NCBI GenBank assembly: GCA_024330215.1
Contig: JANDLU010000004.1
Coordinates: 1-64,000 of the forward strand
From: Candidatus Gaiellasilicea maunaloa
GTDB taxonomy: Bacteria; Actinomycetota; Thermoleophilia; Gaiellales; Gaiellaceae
Reading direction: 5' to 3'
DNA: 64,000 bases
Shown: positions 15,615 through 23,229 of the stretch, one piece after another
How the letters are laid out: the number at the start of each line of letters is the position of its first letter
Numbering within the stretch: the stretch's first letter is position 1
Position numbers and translations under genes: made by a program
Notes under the pieces: model-generated
Told to the model about the DNA's origin: nothing
Database searches by the model: none
The model's input: only the letters and a program-made list of their open reading frames with translations

Positions 15615-18389
15615 CTAGTTGTCGAGCCACCTCCCGTTCCTGGCGCCGAGCTGCAGCGCCGCCGACAGCGCAGCCGCAGCCTGGCGGTTCTTCGCCGACT
15701 GGCCGATCGCCTGGATCGCGATCCCGCCGCCGCCACCTTGAGCCTGGCTCGCACCCTGGCCGAGCCCGTTCAGGTTCGCGGCGGTCGCCGACGAGCCGAC
15801 GCTATTCGACTGGTTCGTCGAGCCGCCGGAGCCGTGGCTGCCGACGCCCACGGGCGTGTTGGAGTTACCGCCCGACAGGCAGCCGCACGTGTCGCGCCCG
15901 AAAGCCTGGATGGCCAACGAGGCGGCAAGCGCGCCCTGCTCGTTCTTTGCTTCCTGACCGATCGCCTGGATCCCGATCCCGCCGGCGCAGCCACAGCCGC
16001 CCGACTGGATCTGCCGGGCGGCCTGCCCCGTCAGGTTGACGTTCAGCGCCTTCGCATCCGAATCGACGCTGTTCGACTGCGATACGTCGCCGCCGTCGCC
16101 GTCACTTGCCACGGCCACCGGCGAGTTGCTGTTCGAGGCGCCGAGCTGGAATGCCCCGGACAGCGCGAGTGCCTCCTGTGCGTTCGACGCCGACTGGCCG
16201 ACCGCCTGGATCGCGATCCCACCCCCGCCGCCTTGAGCCTGGCTCGCGTACTGGCCGAGCCCGTTCAGGTTCGCGGCGGTCGCCGACGACGAGACATCGT
16301 TCGACTGCTCGACCGAGCCGCCGTTGCCGTCGCTCGCCACTCGCACCGGGGAGTTGTCGTTGCTCGCCCCGTCCTGGAGCGCGAACGAGAGGGCCGCGGC
16401 GCCCTGCACGCTCGTCGCCTGCTGACCGATCGCCTGGATGCCGATCCCGCTCGCGCAGCCACAGCCGCCCGACTGGACCTGCTCGGCACCCTGGCCGGTC
16501 AGGTTGACGTTCAGCGCGGTCGCATCCGACTCGACGCTCGACGACTGCGACACCTTGCCGCCGTCGCCGTCGCTCGCGACCCGCACCGGCGAGTTGCTGT
16601 TCGAGGCGCCGTACTGAAGCGCCGCCGACAGCCCGATCGCCGTCTGGTCGTTCGAGGCCGACTGACCGATCGCCTGGATGCCGCCCGAGCCGCCTTGAGC
16701 CTGGCTCGCGCCCTGGCCGAGGCCGTTCAGGTTCGCGGCGGTCGCCGACGAGGAGACGTCGTTCGACTGGTCGACCCAGCCGCCGTCGCCCTCGCTGTCC
16801 ACGCGGACGGGAGCGTTCGTGTTCCCACCCGAGCTGCAACCGCACTCGTCGCGACCGGGGGCCTGCACGGCCAGCGAACCCGCAAGCGCGCCCTGCGTGT
16901 TCGATGCGTTCTGGCCGATTGCCTGGATCCCGTTCGACCCACAGCGGCAGTCGCCGCCGCGCTGAGCCTGGCTCGCGCCCTGCTCGAGGCCGTTCAGGTT
17001 CGCGGCGGTCGCCGACGAGGAGACGTCGTTCGACTGCGTCACCTTGCCGCCGTCGCCGTCGCTCGCGACCCGCACCGGCGAGTTGCTGTTCGAGGCACCG
17101 TACTGCGGCGCCGCCGACAGCGCGATCGCCGTCTGGTCGTTCGAGGCCGACTGGCCGATCGCCTGCGTACCGCCGGAGCCACCCTGCCCCTGCCCGGCAC
17201 CCTGGCCGGTCAGGTTCAGGTTCCCCGCCGCCGCGGACGAACCGACGCTGTTCGACTGCGAGACGTTACCGTCGTCGCCGTCGCTGCCGACCCGGACCGG
17301 GGCGTTCGTGTTCGACGCACCGGATTGGGACGCACCCGAGAGGGCTGCTGCCGACTGCGTGTTCGCGGCATCCTGGCCGATCGCCTGGATTCCGCCCGAC
17401 CCGCAGCCGCAACCGCCGGCCTGAGACTGGCTCGCACCCTGCTCGAGCCCGTTCAGGTTCGCGGCCGTCGCCGACGAGGCGACGCTCGACGACTGCGAGA
17501 CGTTCCCGCCGGCCCCGGGGCTGAGAACCCGCACCGGGGTGTTCGTGTTGCTCGCGCCGTTCTGCCGAGCGGCGGAAAGAGCGCCCGCCGACTGGGCGTT
17601 GTCTGCATCCTGGCCGATCGCCTGGGTGCCACCGGAGCCACCCTGCGTCTGATCCGCGTCTTGCCCGGTCAGGTTCAGGTTTGCGGCCTTCGCGGACGAG
17701 TCGACGCTGTTCGACTGCTCGACCGAGCCGTCGTCGCCGGGGCTGAGAACGCGAACGGAGATGTTCGTGTTCGTCGCACCGCTCTGCTCGGCCGCCGACG
17801 CGGCTGCGGCTTCCTGCTCGCTGTCCGCATCCTGAGCGATCGCCTGCGTACCCGAGCCGCCGGCCGCCTGGTCGGCGTCCTGTCCCGTGGCGTTCAGATT
17901 CGCGGCGGTCGCGTCGGACTCGACGCTATTCGTCTGCGAGACGTCGCCGTCGTTCCCGGGGCTGAGAACCCGCACCGGGATGTTTGTGTTGCTCGCGCCG
18001 TCCTGCTTCGCGACGGAGAGCGCCTGCGCGGCCTGGCTCGAATCTGCCTCCTGGCCGATCGCCTGCGTGCCTCCCTCGCACCCGCACGGGCCGCTCTGCG
18101 TCTGGTCGGCCGACTGGCCGGTGAGGTTCGCGTTCGCCGCCGTCGCATCGGAAGCGACGGTGTTCGACTGCGAAACGTCACCGCTCGAGCCGGGACTCAG
18201 AACGCGAACGGAGATGTTCTGGTTCGTCGGTTGACTCTGCGAGGCGCCCGACAGGGTCCCCGCAGCCTGGCCGCTCGAGGCAGCCTGGCCGGCCGCCTGA
18301 GCGGCAGGATCTCCCGACTCGGCCGCCGCCTGGCCCGCGCCCACGAGGAGCCCGAGCGTCGCGGCGGCAACCGCGAGTATCCGTTTCAT
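15615..18389 (-). CDS. secreted Gln/Asn/Ser-rich protein with 11 tandem repeats
   Basis: A 924-residue exported protein. The signal peptide is ILAVAAATLGLLVGAGQAAAES. Then follow 11 repeats of about 73-88 residues. Each has a core like 'NTNxPVRVxSxGDxGxVxQSNxV', a second unit 'SxATAANLNxxGQxASQxQGG' and a third 'GIQAIGQxAxNxQxAxALSxAxQxGAS'. Regularly spaced Gln, Asn and Ser and alternating small hydrophobics suggest a beta-solenoid or a curli-like amyloid, as CsgA repeats also space Gln and Asn. CxC pairs (for example GGCGCGSGG) sit in loops of some repeats. There is no membrane anchor; the protein ends GRWLDN. The start has a strong AAGGAGAG. It is 76 bp downstream of the partner gene at 18466, so probably in the same unit. 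No named family recognised. Confidence 0.75.
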   Translation of the reverse strand: MKRILAVAAATLGLLVGAGQAAAESGDPAAQAAGQAASSGQAAGTLSGASQSQPTNQNISVRVLSPGSSGDVSQSNTVASDATAANANLTGQSADQTQSGPCGCEGGTQAIGQEADSSQAAQALSVAKQDGASNTNIPVRVLSPGNDGDVSQTNSVESDATAANLNATGQDADQAAGGSGTQAIAQDADSEQEAAAASAAEQSGATNTNISVRVLSPGDDGSVEQSNSVDSSAKAANLNLTGQDADQTQGGSGGTQAIGQDADNAQSAGALSAARQNGASNTNTPVRVLSPGAGGNVSQSSSVASSATAANLNGLEQGASQSQAGGCGCGSGGIQAIGQDAANTQSAAALSGASQSGASNTNAPVRVGSDGDDGNVSQSNSVGSSAAAGNLNLTGQGAGQGQGGSGGTQAIGQSASNDQTAIALSAAPQYGASNSNSPVRVASDGDGGKVTQSNDVSSSATAANLNGLEQGASQAQRGGDCRCGSNGIQAIGQNASNTQGALAGSLAVQAPGRDECGCSSGGNTNAPVRVDSEGDGGWVDQSNDVSSSATAANLNGLGQGASQAQGGSGGIQAIGQSASNDQTAIGLSAALQYGASNSNSPVRVASDGDGGKVSQSSSVESDATALNVNLTGQGAEQVQSGGCGCASGIGIQAIGQQATSVQGAAALSFALQDGASNDNSPVRVASDGNGGSVEQSNDVSSSATAANLNGLGQYASQAQGGGGGIAIQAVGQSASNAQEALALSGAFQLGASNSNSPVAVASDGDGGDVSQSNSVDSDAKALNVNLTGQAARQIQSGGCGCAGGIGIQAIGQEAKNEQGALAASLAIQAFGRDTCGCLSGGNSNTPVGVGSHGSGGSTNQSNSVGSSATAANLNGLGQGASQAQGGGGGIAIQAIGQSAKNRQAAAALSAALQLGARNGRWLDN

Positions 18390-18465
18390 CGATCCCTCTC
18401 CTTCTTCTTTCTCAGAGTTGGGTTGGGCGGCAGACTCCCGCCCGGACTGGGAAGCAGAGGGTTCG

Positions 18466-20091
18466 CTAGCCCGGCCGCTCTCGCCTCGAGCTCTCCACCT
18501 GCGCCACGACGCCGGAGACTCCGCGCGTGACGCGACGCGCGGTATCGGCGAAGGCGAAGGCGAAGGGAATCAGGAGCAGAAGCAGGAAACCACCGTCGCC
18601 GCCCGAGCTCGGCCCGATGCCTCCCAGGCCCATCGCGGCGGCCGGCACCCGTTCGGGCTCCGAAGGCAGCCGGACCGGCGGGTGGACGAGAGCGCGTTTG
18701 GCGTGCGCGCTGGCGGCCGGGGGTCGAGCCGCCGCGCCCGGGAGCTTGCGTGCCGGCGCGCTCACGGAATGCGTCCAGACGGACGCCATGACGACCGGCG
18801 TCGCGGCAGCGTCGGGAATCCTCCTCGCCGTGCGTCGGACGACGACAGCTCGATCCGGCGGGCTGCTCAGCAGGCCGATGCTCCTGCCGCGCACGGGCCT
18901 GTCCATTTCGAGCTCGACGACCTCGTCTCCCCAGACGAGCTCGAGCACCGTGGCGGCGACCGCGCCGGTCAACTCGACGAGTGCCATCGGTTCCATCGGC
19001 GGCGCGGTCGGCGCATCGTCCAGCGCAGAGCTCGAGGATGGCTCCGGCGGCACGAAGACCGCAGCCACGGCCGCTGTCGCAATCGTGGCGGCTTCTGCGA
19101 CGGCCGTGGCCGCAGAAACCGCGGCCACGGTGGCGACGGTGGCGACCGCCAGGTTCGCCTGCACCACCGGCCCGTTGTCACCCGGACTGCCGATCCGGAT
19201 CGAGACGTTGATATTGACAGGCTGATACCGCCTTGTACTCGTTTGATACTGGCCCGGTGATTGCGCGGCGATATTCTGAGTTGCCCGATCTTCTCCACCG
19301 CAATTCCAATCCCAGTTCCAGTTCCAGTTCGCTGGTATCGATCCACCGGGCGGGAGCTGCGAGAGAGAAACACCAGGGCCGGAATCGTCGCAACCCCAGG
19401 TCCACGTCCAGGTCTCGCCGTTCGGTAGCGGCTGCGCATCCGGGACGAGCTGCCCCGAGACGGCAGGTGCGGCAGCAGCCGACACCGCAGGCTTCGCCGC
19501 AGGCCCCGTCAGCGCTGGTGCGGAGCCGGGCGCGAGGACGGTCACCGGCGAGTCGGCCTGGCTCACATTTAGCTGCGCAACCGCGCCGTCGTTCCCCGGG
19601 CTCTCGACCCGGACGGACACGTTCACGTTGACGGGCCGCACCTGGGAAGCCGGCGTGGCGACTGTCGCCGGCTCGTCGGGACTAACAGCCATCGCCGGCA
19701 GCGCCTCGTCTTCGGCAGTATCAACCGGATCGGGCGTAGTATCAGGTGTTTGTGGCTCGGCGACATGCATCTCTACGGGCGGCGGCGCGGCTTCTGCCGA
19801 TGCGGGCTCTGCCGGTACGGCCGGCGTCGGCTCTGGGGAGTGCGCGACATGAGTCTCGACCATGGCCGACTCCGCAACTGCGACGACGGCAGTCGCGATC
19901 GCCGACGCCTCAGCTGCGACCGCCGCCGCTTCGGGGAGCGCCTGCGCCTGCGGCAGCACCGGCGTCGTCCCCTCCGCGGCAGCTCCGGACGACACGAACG
20001 ACGCGGCGATGACGAGAGTCATCGCTGCGATCGCCGCGCGCCGGAACCTCGAACGCGCTCGAACAGTGATCACAGGTAGTAAATACCCCAC
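18466..20091 (-). CDS. membrane-anchored surface protein sharing the repeat core
   Basis: A 541-residue protein starting at GTG. It has an Arg-rich n-region and signal/hydrophobic segment (AAIAAMTLVIAASFVSSGAAAE). Long Ala/Pro/Glu-rich linkers carry two copies of the core seen in the large repeat protein: VNVNVSVRVESPGNDGAVAQL and VNINVSIRIGSPGDNGPVVQ. Between them is a Trp/Asn-alternating stretch (TWTWTWGCDD and ANWNWNWDWNCGG) with two Cys. A Gly-rich spacer, a membrane helix (FLLLLLIPFAFAFA) and a 25-residue basic tail end the protein. It may anchor or nucleate the repeat protein. It is divergent from the sigma factor gene; the shared intergenic region is AT-richer than its surroundings. 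Confidence 0.7.
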   Translation of the reverse strand: MGYLLPVITVRARSRFRRAAIAAMTLVIAASFVSSGAAAEGTTPVLPQAQALPEAAAVAAEASAIATAVVAVAESAMVETHVAHSPEPTPAVPAEPASAEAAPPPVEMHVAEPQTPDTTPDPVDTAEDEALPAMAVSPDEPATVATPASQVRPVNVNVSVRVESPGNDGAVAQLNVSQADSPVTVLAPGSAPALTGPAAKPAVSAAAAPAVSGQLVPDAQPLPNGETWTWTWGCDDSGPGVSLSQLPPGGSIPANWNWNWDWNCGGEDRATQNIAAQSPGQYQTSTRRYQPVNINVSIRIGSPGDNGPVVQANLAVATVATVAAVSAATAVAEAATIATAAVAAVFVPPEPSSSSALDDAPTAPPMEPMALVELTGAVAATVLELVWGDEVVELEMDRPVRGRSIGLLSSPPDRAVVVRRTARRIPDAAATPVVMASVWTHSVSAPARKLPGAAARPPAASAHAKRALVHPPVRLPSEPERVPAAAMGLGGIGPSSGGDGGFLLLLLIPFAFAFADTARRVTRGVSGVVAQVESSRRERPG

Positions 20092-20158
20092 TCGCTTCTC
20101 GTTGATCCATTTTCTTTGCTTTGGCTCAATTCAGGAAATCGAAGTTGCATAGTTCAGC

Positions 20159-20192
20159 TTGGAATTCATGTGTCGACAAGTTATGTTCGACA
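20159..20192 (+). promoter_or_regulatory. promoter and operator of the SigB/SigF-type sigma gene
   Basis: TTGGAA (20159-20164) and TATGTT (20182-20187) are 17 bp apart. An inverted repeat TGTCGACA (20171-20178) / TGTTCGACA (20184-20192) covers the spacer and -10, as expected for a repressor site. Transcription would start at about 20194-20196, on the GTG itself, giving a leaderless mRNA. Confidence 0.55.
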
Positions 20193-20195
20193 TAC

Positions 20196-20918
20196 GTGAG
20201 CGACGGGATGCCAACCGAGACCGATCAGCTTCTGCAGGCATGGTGCGACGAAGGAGATGCCGATGCCCGCGCGCAATTGATCGAGCGGCACCTGCCGCTC
20301 GTCCGAGCGCTCGCGCGGCGCTTCTCGCACCGGGGCGAGCAGCTCGACGATCTCGTCCAGGCGGGGTCGCTCGGGCTGATCAAGGCGGTCGACCGCTACG
20401 ATCCCGGTCGCGGCTCGTCGCTGGCTGCCTATGCGATCCCGACGATCGTCGGCGAGATCCAGCGCTACCTTCGCGACAGTGCCTCCACGGTGAGGCTGCC
20501 TCGCCGACAGCAGGAGCTCGCCGTCGAGCTCGCCCGGCAGAGCGATGCGCTTGCGGCCGAGCACGGTCGGACCCCCACGCTCCGGGAGCTCGCAGCGGCG
20601 ACAGCGCTTCCCTCGGACGAGGTCGCCACTGCGCTCGCCGACGTCGCAGCCGCTCGGCCGGTGGCGCTCGATGAGAACACCGAGGAAGCCGAGGACGCAG
20701 GGGCCGCACACCGGCTCGAGCTCGGAGTCGAGCGCGTCATGCTCGCACGAGGACTTCGGCGGCTCGACCACCGCGAGCGCCGGATCGTGCAGCTGCGCTA
20801 CTTCGGGGGCCTCAGCCAGCGCGGGATCGCCGCCGAGGTCGGGCTTTCGCAAGTGCACGTCAACAGGCTGCTGACCCGGTCGCTCGGCAAGCTCCGCCGG
20901 GAGATCGGCCAGACGTAG
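20196..20918 (+). CDS. RNA polymerase sigma factor, SigB/SigF/SigG group
   Basis: A 240-residue sigma-70 group 3 factor. Region 2: IERHLPLVRALARRFSHRGE, LDDLVQAGSLGLIKAVDRYDP, and SSLAAYAIPTIVGEIQRYLRD. Region 3: RLPRRQQELAVELAR and GRTPTLRELAAATAL. Region 4: LDHRERRIVQLRYFGGLSQRG and AAEVGLSQVHVNRLL. The GTG at 20196 is preferred because the promoter places the transcript start there; an ATG at 20208 is the alternative. No anti-sigma or anti-anti-sigma gene lies beside it. Its neighbours suggest it controls the divergent surface genes, but no matching promoter motif is proven. Confidence 0.9.
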   Translation: MSDGMPTETDQLLQAWCDEGDADARAQLIERHLPLVRALARRFSHRGEQLDDLVQAGSLGLIKAVDRYDPGRGSSLAAYAIPTIVGEIQRYLRDSASTVRLPRRQQELAVELARQSDALAAEHGRTPTLRELAAATALPSDEVATALADVAAARPVALDENTEEAEDAGAAHRLELGVERVMLARGLRRLDHRERRIVQLRYFGGLSQRGIAAEVGLSQVHVNRLLTRSLGKLRREIGQT

Positions 20919-20951
20919 CGGCTCCGGCGCAGTGATACCACTCCGAAACGT

Positions 20952-20980
20952 TTGGCTGGATCGTTTCAAGGTCGTACAAT
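20952..20980 (+). promoter_or_regulatory. promoter for leaderless RHH-membrane gene
   Basis: TTGGCT (20952-20957), a 17-bp spacer, then TACAAT (20975-20980). The ATG begins 7 bp after the -10 box, so the transcript should be leaderless. Confidence 0.7.
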
Positions 20981-20987
20981 CCTCGGT

Positions 20988-21326
20988 ATGGGCAGCCGCG
21001 CAGCCCCTGCAGAGCTCATCGCCGCCGACGACCGTGAGAAAGCGCCGAGTGGACGGCTGCTGCTCCGGATGCCGCGGACGCTTCATGCCGAGCTCGCCCG
21101 CGCAGCCGAACGGGAGGGAACGAGCCTGAACGGGTTCATCACCGGCTCGCTCGCCAGCACGATCGGCTGGCGAGGCGAGGACGGCGACTCGCCGGCCCTC
21201 AGCTCTGCGCCGGCGGGACGGCGCCAGACGAGGCTCCTGCTGGCCGTGCTCCTTGCGAACGCCGTCGTCGTCGGCGTCGCCGCGGTCGCCGCGGTCGGGA
21301 TCCTGCTCCTCGCCTGGCTGGGCTGA
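20988..21326 (+). CDS. ribbon-helix-helix (HicB-like) protein with C-terminal membrane helix
   Basis: A 112-residue protein. Residues 21-60 (SGRLLLRMPRTLHAELARAA, then REGTSLNGFITGSLASTIG) match the ribbon-helix-helix fold of Arc/HicB-type DNA binders. After a polar linker, residues 83-110 form one strong membrane helix (LLLAVLLANAVVVGVAAVAAV). A membrane-tethered RHH protein is unusual, and there is no HicA toxin gene beside it. It lies 70 bp after the sigma factor gene on the same strand but has its own promoter. It may act on the operator in the nearby divergent region; this is inference. Confidence 0.75.
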   Translation: MGSRAAPAELIAADDREKAPSGRLLLRMPRTLHAELARAAEREGTSLNGFITGSLASTIGWRGEDGDSPALSSAPAGRRQTRLLLAVLLANAVVVGVAAVAAVGILLLAWLG

Positions 21327-21332
21327 ACCCTC

Positions 21333-22382
21333 CTACAGCACGAGCGTCTCGGGGAAGCCGACGCCCGCGGCAAAGCGGTCGAGTCGGTACGGACCGAGAT
21401 CGACCGACGGAGTCTCGCCGAGCAGCTCCGCGGCGACCGCCGCGCCGACAGCCGGGGACTGCATGAAGCCGTGGCCCGAGAAGCCGCAGGCGGCATAGAC
21501 GCCGGCCGCGACCTCGCCGATGATCGGGTGCGCGTCCGGGGTCATGTCGTAGAAGCCCGCCCAGGCTCGGAGGAGCGGCGCGCCCGCTGCGGGTGGGTAG
21601 CGATGCGCGATTCGCCGGCGCCAGTCAGCCACGAGATCGTCCCGAACCTCGGCGCGCCCGTCCCAGCGCGGCTCGGGCTCGCCCATCGCGAGCCGCAGGC
21701 CACCGCCCGTCGGCCGGAAGTGGAAGCCGCTCTCCTCGATCGTCATCGGGAGATCCGCGGGAAGCCGTGCGAGCGGGCCGACGTCGGCGAGCTGGCGGAC
21801 GAGCGGTCGGACCGGCAGCTCGACGCCCCTGGCCGCCGCCACCTCGGCCGAGGCAGCCCCGCAGGCGAGCACGAGCACGTCAGCGTCGAGCTCGAGCGCG
21901 TCAGTTCTCTCGCGCACCTCCACGCCGCCATCGACCGCCCGGCGGACGAGCTCGCGAGTCACGCCTGCCGGATCGGCGATCCCGTCCTCGCGGCAGATCA
22001 CGGCTCCGAGTACGTCGTCGACCCGTAGGCCCGTGACGAACGCGGGATCGACGCGCTCGACCGGCACGCCGAGCTCCCGCTGGATCGCACGCCGCTCCTC
22101 GAGCTCGGCGAGGCCCGACTCGCTCGTGGCGAGGAAGAGGTAGCCGACCTGCTCGAAGAGCGGCGGGCCGAGCTCCGAGAAGAGCCTGACGCTCTCCCGG
22201 GCGAGCCGCACCTCCGCCTCGGTCGTGAACTGCTGGCGGACGCCTCCCATCGCTCTGCCCGTCGCACCTCCGGCGATCATGCCCGTGTCGGCGAGCACGA
22301 CGTCGTCGGCTCCGGCCAGCGCGAGGTGGTAGGCGATCGACGCGCCGACCGCGCCCGCTCCCGCTATGACGATTCGAGCCAA
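21333..22382 (-). CDS. FAD-dependent amine/amino-acid oxidoreductase (DAO family)
   Basis: A 349-residue flavoprotein of the glycine oxidase / sarcosine oxidase / D-amino-acid dehydrogenase family. The FAD-binding dinucleotide fold is IVIAGAGAVGASIAYHLALAG, with LAD closing the second strand. MGGVRQQF is typical of the sarcosine-oxidase-like branch. The C-terminal GFYDMTPDAHPIIGE and GFSGHGFMQSPAVG bind the flavin. A TTG at 22382 is the only sensible start; it overlaps the end of the DHDPS-like gene by 19 bp, so the two are coupled. Together they could handle a cyclic amino acid such as 4-hydroxyproline; the substrate is not proven. Confidence 0.85.
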   Translation of the reverse strand: MARIVIAGAGAVGASIAYHLALAGADDVVLADTGMIAGGATGRAMGGVRQQFTTEAEVRLARESVRLFSELGPPLFEQVGYLFLATSESGLAELEERRAIQRELGVPVERVDPAFVTGLRVDDVLGAVICREDGIADPAGVTRELVRRAVDGGVEVRERTDALELDADVLVLACGAASAEVAAARGVELPVRPLVRQLADVGPLARLPADLPMTIEESGFHFRPTGGGLRLAMGEPEPRWDGRAEVRDDLVADWRRRIAHRYPPAAGAPLLRAWAGFYDMTPDAHPIIGEVAAGVYAACGFSGHGFMQSPAVGAAVAAELLGETPSVDLGPYRLDRFAAGVGFPETLVL

Positions 22383-23206
22383 CCGAGCAGCTCCGTCCGC
22401 TCGTCGTCGGTCAGGCCGCGCAGCGGTGCGCGGACGTCCTCTCGGACGGGGATCCCGCGGGCGCCCAGCACGCACTTCAGCGCTGCATGACGGGGGAAGC
22501 GCTCGATCGCGGCGCGAAGCTCTCCGAGCGCAGCCGAGGTGGCCGCCGACGGCTCGCGCACGGCTGCGGCGAGCTGCTCGGGAAACGCCGAGCCGAGCGC
22601 AGAGACCGCGCCGACCGCGCCCGCGCCGAGACCCTCGGCGATCAGCGCCTCCGGGCCGACGAAGACGTCGAGTCCCTCGACGAGATAGACCGAGAACCGG
22701 TCGAAGGGAGCGTCCGAAACCTTCAACCCGACGAGGTTCGGCGCCCGCTCGCGCAGCGCCGCCAGCACCGCGAGCGGCACCGCGTAGCCGCTCGCCCGCT
22801 CGAACTCGTAGACGTAGAACGGAACCGGCGCGCAGGCGGCCGCGGCGGCGGCGAAGTGGCCGAGCAGCGCGCGATCGTCGAACTGGAAGTACGGCGGCCC
22901 GATCACCGCCACCGCGTCGGCGCCGGTCTCGGCTGCATGCTCGGCGAGCGCAACGGTGTCGCGCGTCGTCTGCGCCCCACAGTGCGCCGCGACCTGGAGA
23001 CGTCGCGCCGAAGCCGCGACGTAGAGCTCGACGACGCGGCGCCGTTCGTCCGGCCGGAGCAGGATCCCCTCCCCTGTCGTCCCGAGCGCGAGGATTCCGT
23101 CCAGTCCGCCCGCGACGAGGAACTCGACGTAGGGCGCGAACGCGTCGTCGTCGAGCTCGTCGTCCCAGAGCGGCGTGATCGCAGCGGCAAGCGCTCCTCG
23201 AAGCAT
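22364..23206 (-). CDS. dihydrodipicolinate synthase / N-acetylneuraminate lyase family enzyme
   Basis: A 280-residue class I aldolase-type (beta/alpha)8 barrel. Seen: GTTGEG (42-47), the catalytic-site Tyr133 in PFYVYEF and the Schiff-base Lys162 in VGLKVSD. It differs from housekeeping DapA and is coupled to a flavin-dependent amino-acid oxidoreductase. Pairs of this kind occur in hydroxyproline catabolism, where the lyase-family member deaminates pyrroline-4-hydroxy-2-carboxylate. Other 2-keto acid aldolase or lyase roles remain possible. Confidence 0.82.
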   Translation of the reverse strand: MLRGALAAAITPLWDDELDDDAFAPYVEFLVAGGLDGILALGTTGEGILLRPDERRRVVELYVAASARRLQVAAHCGAQTTRDTVALAEHAAETGADAVAVIGPPYFQFDDRALLGHFAAAAAACAPVPFYVYEFERASGYAVPLAVLAALRERAPNLVGLKVSDAPFDRFSVYLVEGLDVFVGPEALIAEGLGAGAVGAVSALGSAFPEQLAAAVREPSAATSAALGELRAAIERFPRHAALKCVLGARGIPVREDVRAPLRGLTDDERTELLGWLESS

Positions 23207-23229
23207 CCCGCGACTCTAAGCTCCCCGAG

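Noticed and set aside
15615-18389. CRISPR array or DNA satellite
   Set aside because: The periodicity comes from protein repeats in one open frame with varied codons; no constant repeat with unique spacers.
15513-18530. 1005-aa plus-strand ORF over the repeat gene
   Set aside because: Arg/Ala/Leu-rich shadow; the minus strand has a signal peptide, ribosome site and ordered repeats.
20171-20192. LexA/SOS box
   Set aside because: It contains TGTTCGA, but the half-site spacing does not fit the actinobacterial consensus TCGAAC-N4-GTTCGA.
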